Part shown: positions 13,401 to 25,400 of the stretch, piece after piece | Position numbering within the stretch: position 1 is the first letter of the stretch | How the letters are laid out: each line of letters begins with the position of its first letter | NCBI GenBank assembly: GCA_021464415.1 | Contig: JAKCWG010000636.1 | Span: 1 to 64,000 of the forward strand | Direction of reading: 5' to 3' | Length of the DNA stretch: 64,000 nt | Source of the DNA: Lonicera japonica | Lineage: Eukaryota; Streptophyta; Magnoliopsida; Dipsacales; Caprifoliaceae | Position numbers and translations under genes: made by a program | Notes under the pieces: model-generated | What the model saw: only the letters and a program-made list of their open reading frames with translations | Told to the model about the DNA's origin: nothing | Databases searched by the model: none

Positions 13401-16400
13401 GTACTTTTAGCCTATAAATAGGAGTCCCATTTTCACTTTGAGGGGGGGCAAGACTTGAGGTCTTAGAGGAAGAGAAGGCTTTGAGAAGAACAAGGAAGGC
13501 TTGAAGGAGTTTATAAGGAGTCTTAACGAAGTCCCGCCTGATTCTAATCAATAATTTCCTTTTCTGTTCTTTGGGAAAGGTAATCCCTAGATTTCAATTC
13601 TACACAATAAACCCCCATAACTTGGTTCTATCTAGATAACTTGCAAGGTTAGTTATCTCTGTTGGACTATTTCCAAACTGACTTTCTTGATTCTAAACGA
13701 TCGAACTTTGTGGATTCTTCTCTCGTCCTGCACGAACATGTCGGTGCTTCCTGAGCTCGAGTCTAATCCTTTTTAAAACCTCTTTTTAAAATACGTTTCA
13801 AAAGACAAAACATTGATAAAAGCAAGTAACTAAATATAATTAAATGCCTAATCCATTTTAGAGACCAAAAGGGCGGATTGGGTGCGTAACACCTTCTTAA
13901 TCCGTAACTTAGTTCCCGAACCCTAAAATCCCAGTTTCGTAAATGTGTATACAAGATCTCTTATCCGTAGACTTTCTCTTTACACAAACTGGCGACTCTG
14001 AAAACGAACCTTTGTATCTAGTCTAGTATAGTGTCCCGACGCCTTGCAAAATTAACCCATAATTACTAAACTGACCTTCCTAGAGGGGAGGTTGAGAACA
14101 CAATTCTCACAATCGGGACTCTGCTGGGGACTTCTAGTTTCGTAGACCTGAATTGAGAATTAAACTCTATTCAAAGCTGGATTCATTTATGATTTTAATT
14201 GGATTCGCATGCTGCTTTACTTATCTGCCTCATATGCTATTCATGCTAAGCCTTAGCCTTAGGTAACATAGACACTATTAGGTGGATACCCAGCCTTTTC
14301 TTGCGATAATTGTTTGAGGAAAATCTTTTCATTCATAAAATTGAGAAAATATCAAAACACAAAATAAATGCAAAAATCATAAAATACCTGAAGGCTGTTA
14401 TTTTGCACGCACTCACTACTATCATGCACATTCGCGACTGTGAAATTAACCCATTTTATACCCGGAAACAAAGTAGTTAGTAGGGAGATGGCTTTCAGGC
14501 TCAACATCAAACAAAAGCTCCTGTTTCCACTCTCTTTGGCCAAGTAATTACCGACGTATATCGAGTGAGAAGAACACTCACATACCCGACATATATATCA
14601 AAAGGTCCTTACACGCACCCGCCCTTAGGGTATATAGTAAGACCTAGCCAAATATGAGGGAGCCTAAACCCTGACTCATCTCAAGCCACGTTGCATGTAG
14701 GATGAGTCAACATAGTACATATATTTTTATGCATTATTTATCTCGTCAATCGTGATGATAATTAAAACAAAGGCCTTGTCAATCATACCATCATGGTTCT
14801 GACAAGTATGGCCAGAGGGTGACCAACCTTTGTTGTAAAAATTCACAGAGAATACTTTCTTTATAATTTTCCTATCACTTGTCTCGTGAAAAAGTAACTT
14901 AAGAAGAGAGAAGTTCCCGAAATTCCTTTTCAACTATAATCTTTCAAATTTTGATTTCTTTCAGAAAACAGGTCTTCAAATTTCAAAATGATTTTTTGGA
15001 AAGTCACAGGGATCCCAAGGAATTTACATTCCTGCCCTACAAACTTTTCCACAAGGCTCTCAAGTTGTCATTGAAGATTTTGTTTTCAATCACACTAAGA
15101 AAAGTGGATTTTGTTTTCAATCACACTAAGAAAAGTGGATTTCAGCTTTACTATCTTTCCAGTTGTGGTTTTCCAAAAATCAAGTAATTCTTGAGAAATG
15201 TTTTCTTCGCTACTTTTTTTTTGGTGGTTTCGCCCCTCCATTTTGCCAAACAGGTGCACACATCGTTCTGGCTGCTTGGACAGGAAGGGATAGTACAGGA
15301 AAATTTGTCAGACCAGAATCAGACACATCAGTTCTTTGGTACCCAAGAAATTATTTCTCAAGAATTACAGGAAAATATTTCAGTCTTTTTTGTTTTCAAA
15401 TTTATTTTCTTCATGTTTGAATAATGGCAATGTTTGGTTAGTAAATTCTTATGCTTCCTGAAGAAGTAAAGTTTGATCTCTGCGGAATCAAATGAAATTC
15501 AGATAACACACATAAAGTACAGTAACCAAATAACAGAAATAATCAATTCAAAGTTCAAACAATGGTGTACAAATTAAGATGAGAAACAATTAGTTTTACC
15601 TGTCGCTTACCCTCGGGTAATTCTGCCTTTTCAATCCAAGATACGGCATGGCCCATGTCACTCCTAACAGTTGCGAGAAGTGTCAGATACGCCTCCACAA
15701 CTTCAAGGTACTTATCAACTCCTACCACAGACCGATGGTCACATCCTTCTTTATAAGCCAAATTTTCTTTGGCACTAGCAAGAATGTAATATCGTTCATC
15801 CACGCATCGCCACTTGCCAAGGTATTCCTTGAGAAATTCCAGAGCACCAGTAGGATCTTCTTGCATTTGAAAACAGACCCTAAAAGAATAAAGAGATTGT
15901 AGTCGCTACCCAATCCACTTACTTTTAAGATATGTAAGTCCAAGCAGTAAATTGGTTTCCAATGTTGCATTAACTTTAAGATGAATGAGTGCCTATACAG
16001 CAGAAACACTACGATAGAGGTGCAGGTGAGTATATGGATTTGAGAAGCTCACAAGTAATCTTTTTATTAGACAAATCATTTATTTTTATATGGATGAATT
16101 AACTGAAAATATTAGTTGCTGATGATATTGTTTTAGGGACAAAAAATAGAGAGAGTGAAGTTTAAAGATAAAGAATTAACACAAAGTAGAAGTTGATTTA
16201 CAATTAATTATCCATGGGATGCGGAAGAAAACAGGATTTTGTTGATTGATTACAGAAATAAGGAACGTTAGATCAATTGGAGAAGTCCTACTGGTATATC
16301 ATACGGTAAAACTTATAATAACTTTCTTTTTTTGACTTTGCCCCCAAGTTTATACGAGAACTTAGACTCCTCCCCTCCCCCCCAAAAAGAAAAACCACAC

Positions 16401-19400
16401 CCCCCCCCCCCCCCTACAAAAAAAATAAAAATAGTAAGACTTTGCCCCATGCATGCTAGGGAATCTCAAATAAATACATAAGAACTGGGGACTAAAAGGA
16501 TTACGTTAAAAATATATATACACATTAAGCCACATTTTTCGTAATATTTTAAGATTCCCCCGTGTGCAGGGGCCACGGTCTGCGGATTATGAAAATGGGC
16601 GGACAAGTCTAATTTCAGATAAAAAGTGGGGGGCCAAAGTGAAAAAAGTCCAACTTATAACTGGGAAGCTGAACAGAGGTTTACAGGATGGCTATGAGAC
16701 CAATTATGCTGCATTGAGTAGAATAGTGGATACTTGAGGACAAGTTACTAAATAATAAAGGATAAAACTAGAAATAAACAAAAGAAGTAGCTTCCGTAGG
16801 AGATAAATCAAGAGAAACTAATGTCAGATGGGATCAGACCAATATTGGCAATATAAATATTCACAAGGTAGAAGGAAAATGCTAAAGAGTCAGGAAAACA
16901 TTGCTCCTACAAATCGCAGTAGAAGCTGCTAGAGTTCATCTGGAATATGTACTTGGTGAACCACAAATGGCATCATTTTCTATTCAATAAGTTACTATGG
17001 AAAACCAAAGGTGTGAGAAAGCTGTTGTGATCTATGTTCTTGGTGCCAGACCTCCAATTTGATGTTATAAAGCAATTTATTCAAAGAAAGTGGCAAACAT
17101 TTTGGGTGTGCTTGGATGTATAGAATTGGAATTCAAGGAGTTTGAATTTGATACTATTGCGATTCCTTTGTTTGGCATCGTTATACAATTCAACAAGAAT
17201 TACAACTCAAACATTTTTTCTTAACAAAATTGAATCATTTGAATCCCTCATAATTGGCGGTTTGTATATGGATCGGGCTTTTAGCGATTCAATTTTGTCC
17301 CTAAATGCATCTCCCAACGCATGGATGACAAAATTGCATCACAAAGGTTCTATCCATATAATATAATATCTATATATACGCAAGAATATGTTTTATATTT
17401 ATATTATTATATATGTATACATATATAAACACGTATATTTTACATATAATTTGATCAAAAGCTCTCAAAATAAAATTTTGATCCGGAAAAATGTATAAAT
17501 TGTATAATCAAGTCCCGCCCCCTCTCCCTCCTCGAACCATCTACTATCTATCCATCAGTAGTACAATATATATATATATATATAATACATACATGCATGT
17601 ATATATATATATGCATATCCACATATATGCAAATGTATATAGTGGTTGAAAGTTCAAGTTGGTCTTTATATTGTTAACAAGAAGAATAGATGCATTAGGT
17701 CCCGACCATTTTACCTAATTCCACAACAAAATCGTACTTTTGTTGTGGAATTGATTTTATGGAATTGGGAGGTCTAGAATTCTAACTGAATTACAAATGA
17801 AGCCCTGAATTCCAATTCCCCGGCTTAGAATCGGGTTGCCAAACACTCCCTTAGAGTGGGGTTAACATTTGTTTGTTGAAATCAGGGGATTATATCATTG
17901 AATTTTTTTAGGATGTAGAAACTAGAGTAAAGTGTCGGATGCAGGAGCTTGGTAGTTTGATTATAAACCCCTTATTGCGAAGCCTTAGTCTCAAGATGCT
18001 AGCCTTGAAAGGGAGGGTATGGCACTAGTTCCCATATGGATTAAGTGCTCTGGTGTGAAGCTGCAACTTTGGTCTACTCAAATGCTTGATAAAATATCTA
18101 GTCACATTTATACGCCTCAATTAACTAAAAGGGCGACTGCCAAAATAAGTAAATTGACATATGATACAGTTTGTGTTGAGATTAATATTGGAGTCTTTTC
18201 CTGATTAAAACAGTGGGCGCAATGAAGTGTAATAGAAGGTGAAGAATCCTAATATACCTCAAATTTCTCGGCGGCAACATAATTTGAAAAAAGGAGGACG
18301 CTAAACAAGATGGGGAGAGTGCAAATACACAAGACACTGGTTGAGGAGGAGATTCAAGAAAATATTGTTCTGCCAACTGATCATGAGCCAGAGGACATGG
18401 TTCGATAGAGGGTATTTTGTTTTTTATTTTGCCCCCTATTTTCAATGTCAAATTAGACTTGACAGAAAAGAAACCAAAGAATAACCAAGAAAGTAAACAC
18501 GCTCTATTTTACTAAATACACCGAAAGAAACGAACGAAACGAAAGACACTTCTAAAACAATAGTAGTACGAACGATTTGCTAAAGAATGTTGAGAAGTAT
18601 GCTATAGCTAGAACTTGGAATTGGCAAGTTAAAATAACCTATGTAAATTGACTCTTGCGCAAAATGCGAGGAGTTAATGAGACAATTTTGATGTAATTCC
18701 TAGGGTATGCCCCTTGTAGGTTGTAATAATATTTTTTTAAAAAAAAAAATTAAATTGAATTTGAACTTTACCAAAAATAAAATAAAATAAAAATTTTCAA
18801 AGATGTACCCAGTTAGAAAAACTTGAACAGGAATGGCAGAGACTGAACCAAACAAACTCTTGAGCTCCTTCAAGATTTCCATCGTCCTGCAAATTTAAAA
18901 GAAATCATTAAACAAGTAGTAAGAAAAACTGAAATAGTAATTTGAAACATAGCAAGACTACTGCATTTGCATGCATATTCACGCTGATACACTGATATCG
19001 ACAGTAGCGTCTACTGTTAACCTAAGTGAGTAAATGAGAGTAAGTACTTTCTGAAACAGTTCATGCTGATCAGTGATAAGCATAGTAAGATATTGATAAA
19101 GGCATGATCAACATAGTTAAAGCACAATCAATAAATTAATTTGTTTATCAAGTTCGTACAATGGATTCAGCATGCCCTTTTCCTTTTGGAGAATTCAATG
19201 TAGGGAAACGGAACTTTCCTATTTATGTCAAATCTCCATAGGATGGAATTTTTAGCAATCAAAAGACACAGTTGGCATCAACACAAGAATTAACGCTTAT
19301 GTCTGAGGAGATAAATTAATAACACAATTAGCATCAACATAACTACTCAATTAACATGCTTTTCTCAATAGCAAGAGGGAGCAAAAAGAGTAATGACTAC

Positions 19401-22400
19401 ATACGCAAAGAAATATTTAGTTCTTACAAATTTTCCTCTTAGGATAGTGAGAGTCTGACGATTTCTACCCCAGTTGACTACAACATTCCATGATTGAAAA
19501 TGACATCACAAACTGTTTCCCTTTGATATTTGATTTTAGTTTATCTGATGTTATAAAGCCAAGAGGGAATTCAACTGCTTTTGAAGCTGTCACATTTTCC
19601 AATTGCCAATTTTAACCCTACAATCTTCTTTCACAAAATGATATGGCTTGCAATGGGATTCGAACCCTGTCAACTATGAAAATCAAAAATATGTTTTATC
19701 ACTAGACCAATTATCACATTTTTAACATATATTTTCTCCAAATTAAATCTATATGAGTTGCACACGCGATTGTACTCTAGTTTATTATACACAAAAATAA
19801 AATAAAAACTATCGCATATAGATATAAACAAAGAGAGAAACCCTCCAAAGAAAAGCACACAAGAGTCCACCTATAACTGATGAATAAAGGGAGGAAAACA
19901 TAGAAGAAATAACACCAGGAGAAAAGAAAAAAAAACATGGTCTCGATATAAAAACAGACTGCAGTCATACAACAGATCCATTAGATAATCCATTAGAAAA
20001 TCTAAATCGGCTTTCTTTTTATTTTTTTTTTTTATAAGAGACGAAATTTTATTATAACTGCAAAAATGAGAAAATCTACATCGGCTTGCTACCAGAAGTC
20101 GCCTACCCTGCATCAGAAAGTATCCAGGTGAACAACCACATTCAACACCCACTTACAGCCCAATCATCTGCCAGAGCGGAAATTGTTATAAACTAAACAG
20201 ATTGGTCGACTGTGCCCGATAGGAGGTCAAGAAATTATGTTCCCCAAACTTCAAGACCCCACGCCCACACAAATAAAATTCTAAGAGCAATAAAAAATAA
20301 AAAGTAGGACCATTTATTGTCACACAGTTTTTTCCTAAAAGAATCTTGTGAAGTTATGATGCAACAAAATGTTACCTATAGACTACCTCAAATAAATGCC
20401 CCAAGAAGGAGAAAATGAAAGATGAGGCCTTTTTCTTTGGAACAAGTCTCATGAGTGTTCACTCTGTCCCAAGCGGCTAACTGTCACGGGGTAAAATTCT
20501 CGACCCCGCGCGGCGGCCTGCACCCCGACTCCTCTGGGTCCGGGCCAGCCTAACGCCCTAACCCCAGCTGCAACACACAGCGGAACACGCACAAGACACC
20601 AACAACTCCCATACATACCTGCATAGATTCTGGAAACCCATTAGTACCGCACACAAAGGGCCGCATCGCCTTGCCTCCCAGTGTTAGGCCTCTCACGCAT
20701 TGGGGTCTGACATTCTTTCTCTCCCACTCAATTCTGCAACGCCCTCGTTTTAGGCTTTGACCTTGTAGCTCCTACACAATACATGCATCACCTCCCTAGG
20801 CGAACTCCACTCGCACGGGTTACTTCCTTCACCCACGTGATGCTTTCTTTCTCTCCAACAAAGTCACCATGCATGCCTTCACCATTGCTCCATGATTCAC
20901 TGTCATTCGGTTCTTCCCGTTCCACTGGAGTGAGCCGTGTCACCGCTCATCTCTCCATAGCCTGATTCGCCAACCAAGCTCTAATACCAATTCTCACGGG
21001 GTAAAATTCTCGACCTCGCATGGCGCCCCAACTCCTCCGGGTCCAAGCCAGCCTAACCCCAGTGGCAACATGCAGCGAAACGCGCATAAGACACCAAACA
21101 ACTCCCTTACGTACCTACATAGATTCCGGAAACCCATTAGTACCACACACAAAGGGCCGCATCGCCTTGCCTCCCGGTATTAGGCCTCTCACGCATTGGG
21201 GTCTGACACAGGGAAAACCCCAACTTTTATATTATTCACTCAACAATATACAAGGAAACACATATTACAAGTATGTATCTAAGTCTCACTTCTTCTCCTC
21301 TCTCAAATACAGAGTATGATGTTGTGTCCTGAGCTTCACAGCTAACTTGTATTTATATTACAGCCAGTGTACATTTGAATTTCAAATTTGAATTGCCTTG
21401 GAGCTTGGGTTAATCATGATTACTTGCTACAACTCTTGCATGCACCTGCACAAGTAATTATTGATTCCACTGTCTCAATGCCCTGCACCAAAACTACATA
21501 GTTTTGGCTTAAAAAAGGACCCACGAAATTTAGCCATGTCTAACACATATTTCTCTAAATTATCTAGCCCACATTGTAATTCATTTGCCATACTTGTTGT
21601 GCTGGATGCCCACCATGTGCCCACGTTGAACCTATAATGCCCCAGCTACATCTAGGTCCTTATAATACCACTTAATGAAATTTCCAAAGTGGTAGCAATA
21701 CACATCAACCTTCACAAGTTGAATTTAGCCTACCACGGGGCCCACCACCGAAAATGAAAGCCATGCACCTCGGGTTGGATCATTTGGGTTCTCGGCATAC
21801 TTCTTCAAAAAACTAACATGAAAAACTAGATGTAACTTAAGGCGAGCCAGTATGCCAACCTCCCGATTCTTTTAATGATCCTAAACGGCCCATCATAGCG
21901 CTAAATTAGCCCCTTGTGAGCTGTTTTTCGGCTAATCTTCTTCCACACTTGCGGAGTCAATGGTTACCAAAAGTGAAGGATTTCTCGTCCATATTGGTGA
22001 CTGTGGACAGGTTCTCAAAGTATGCAATTTTCATTCCAACACCGAAGGCGTGTTATGCCGGAATTGCAGCAAATTTGTTCTTTAAAAATGTAATGAAGCT
22101 GTGGGGAATACCCTTGGATATTGTGAGTGATCAAGATGCCTGGTTTACTAGCAGGTTTTGGACTGCGTTGTTTGAAATGTTGGGATCTCAATTGAAGTTT
22201 TTGACAGCCAATCATCCACAAACTGATGGGCAAACTGAGAGGGTTAATGCCTTACTTGAAGAGTACTTGAGGCATTACGTTACTGGGAATCAACAAAACT
22301 AGGTCTACTTGCTTGATGTCGCTCAGTTTATTTTCAACTTGCAGCAGAGTTCCGCTACTCGACAAAATCCATTTGAGTTAGCAACGGGCCAAACAACCCT

Positions 22401-25400
22401 TAACTCCGCACGAGGTTGCAAACCAGAAGTCACAAGGCCACTGTCCGGCAACTTATCGATATGTTCTAGAAAAGCAGGAAAGGGTGGAAGAGGCGAAGGA
22501 TATTCTGGCTAAATCTATGCGTCGGATGAAGAAATGGGCAGATGAGAGTAAGCGGGAAGTTGAATCTCATGTTGGTGACTTGGTAATGTTAAAGTTGACT
22601 CTGCAAGTGTAAAAGAAGATTAGCCGAAAAACAACTCACAAAGGGTTAATTCAGCACTATGATGGACCGTTTAGTATCATTAAAAGAATCGGAAGGCTGG
22701 CATAACGACTCGATTTGCCGGCTTGCCTTAAGTTGCATCCAGTTTTTCATGTCAGCTTTTTGAAGAAGCCTGTCGAGGACCCAAATGATCCAAGCCGGGT
22801 GCAAGGACTCGAGCTCCTCCAACTATTCGAAAACAATTTGTTGACGTAGGTGAAGCCATTCTTGATCACAAAACCTAGGGGCAAAGTAAGAAAAATTGAC
22901 AAACTTACTACTGGGTTAAATGGAAAGGAAGGCTGTGGAGGAGGCTACTTGGGAGAAACACAAGCAGCTATGGCAGTTTGAGGCTTTGATCTGGCGGTAC
23001 TTAGATTCACTCTCGACGAGGACGTCGAGAAATTCAAGTGGGGGAGGCTTGTTAGCCCCTAATTGACTAGGCTCGAATTCGGCATAACTTGGTTGCACCG
23101 AGTTCCAAGTTGTGCCCGCGAGGATCGAAAGGTGCAAAATACTAAAGGCTTCCGATGCTGGCTGGTTGCAGTAGTGAAAAGCCTCTGTGGGGCAGTTTCC
23201 AGTAGGAACCGGACAGTTTGCGGCAGCTGTGGGCGATAGGTGCAAACGGGTTGCGGTTAGAACCGAACAATTTGCAGTAGGCCTAGATAGGTTGCACAAG
23301 GTGCAGACAGACTGCAGTAGCAGCTGGCAGTTTTGCGGTAGCAGAATTGCCTAAGTGTGGCACTTAGGCAATGCTAACTTGTGAGACTTAATGTGCACTG
23401 CTACCACTTGGGAATTTTCATTAATTGGTATATTAAAGGGGATATACCCCGAGGTGCATGACTTTCATTTTCGGTGGTAGGCCCCGTGGTAGGCTAAATT
23501 CAACTTGTGAAGGTTGATGTTTATTGCTACCACTTTGGAAATTTCATTAAGTTGTATTATAAGGACCTAGATGTAGCAGGGGCATTCTAGGTTCAACCTG
23601 GGCACGCGATGGGCATCCAGCACGACAAGTGTGGCAAATGAATTGCAATGTGGGCTAGATAATTTAGAGAAATATGTGTGAGACAAGGCTAAATTTCGTG
23701 GGTCATTGTTTAAACCAAAACTACGTAGTTGGTGCAGGGCATTGAGATAGTGGAATCAATAATAATTTGTGCAGGAGAATGCATGCATGATGGCTGAAAT
23801 TATGGGCATGTCTGTCAGAAGCATGGCCTAGCAACAAACAAAAGCTGCAGCAAGTAATCATGATTCACCCGAGCCCCAAGGCAATTCAAATTTGAAATTC
23901 AAATGTACATTGGCTGTAATATAAATACAAGTGAGCTGTGGAGCTCAGGACACAACATCATACTCTGCATTTTAGAAAGAGAAACAGATTTGAGAGAGGA
24001 GAGAGTGTGAGACTCAGATCCATACTTGTAATCTGTGTTTCCTTGTATATTGTTGAGTGAATAATATAAAGGTTGGGGTTTTCCCTGTATATTGCTTGTC
24101 CCTGTTGTATGCTCTGTTTTATTGTGTGTTTGTGGCTGGTTATTGTGGCAATAACACCATCACTGGATTCTTAGTCCGCTGTTTCGAAAAAAAAAAAATT
24201 ACCCAGTGAGTCGGTGATACTAACTGCTAACCAAGAGAAAATTAAAGATGTCGGAGGGATATCAAATCCAAACAGTCTATATGGTTCAAAAAGAGGAATA
24301 TTCGGTGAATCGATTAATAAATCAACAGGCTTCAAGAGATCTGATTAATCCCCCATCTAGACTCTTATCCGACAAAACCCTCGACATAAGTTCATTTCCA
24401 ACAATAGTCCGTAAATCAAAGGCCCTCAAATTCCTGGTCAATGAGATCTAGAGAATCCCAAGAAAAAATGTCACGTTAATTTTAAGAAGCCAACGACAAA
24501 ATCAAGGAATTGGCATTACGAGAACCTCAGAGAAAAGGAAATAAATAAGATAAAGAAATGAACCTAATCCCAACTCCCAAGAAACGGACATCCATGGGCA
24601 ACACACACTGCGATTTTGAGCCCCATCGATTTATGTGAAAACCACAATTACTTTCAACAGTGTAAAACAATATCATTCAAGCAGGAATCTCCAAAGTGAC
24701 GTCCCCATTCCCCAAAAGGGCCAAAATTTATTTTTAATAAGATTATCAATCTCTTTTTTGCTTAATTAAAGAAATAACACTCCACTCCACCAAATTTTCC
24801 TTGCCCTCCCCAAAAGGCCAAAACCCTCTCAAATTTCAATGAAAGCTCCGCAGTAACTTTTCAGATCTTTTCACCCTATAGTACGGAATCTTAAACAGAG
24901 ATAAAATGGTAGATAAGAGTGTCCTCAAGAACCTACCAGACCAACGTAACCTCCACCCTTGAGCAAAACACCTTCATTCACCCCTCTTAACCTTTCCACT
25001 CCTTTTCATCATACTATAAGGAAAATTAAAAAGAGATAAAAAAAAAGTGTCCACAAGAACCGACGAAACCAACGTTATCTCCCCCTCTAGTACGGAATCT
25101 TAAAAAGAGATAAAATGGTAGATAAGAGTGTCCTCAAGAACCTACCAGACCAATGTAACCTCCCCCCTTGAGCAAAACACCTCCATTCACCCCTCTTAAC
25201 CTTTTCACTCCTTTTCATCATACTATAAGGAAAATTAAAAAGAGAGGGAAAAAAAAGTGTCCACAAGAACCGACAAAACCAACGTGATCTCCCCCTCTAG
25301 CAACACGCCCATTCATCCACCCCTCTAACCTTTTGGAAACATTTTCTAGAGATGGTTCTCAAGAACTAGCACAACATATGCAACCCAAAAGCGCAGCCAA

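Noticed and set aside
15163..15424. Pair of open frames on the plus strand
   Set aside because: Lie inside APEM9 intron 4 in antisense, low-complexity aromatic residues, no family resemblance.
19640..19712. A functional tRNA gene on the minus strand
   Set aside because: A-box and B-box words are present but no acceptor stem or cloverleaf can be drawn; a SINE head explains it better.
20476..24231. GCTAAC on both sides of the TRIM plus gypsy block as a target duplication of one composite element
   Set aside because: The right-hand copy lies 70 bases past the LTR end, and the intervening sequence does not end in CA; a 6-mer match is likely chance.
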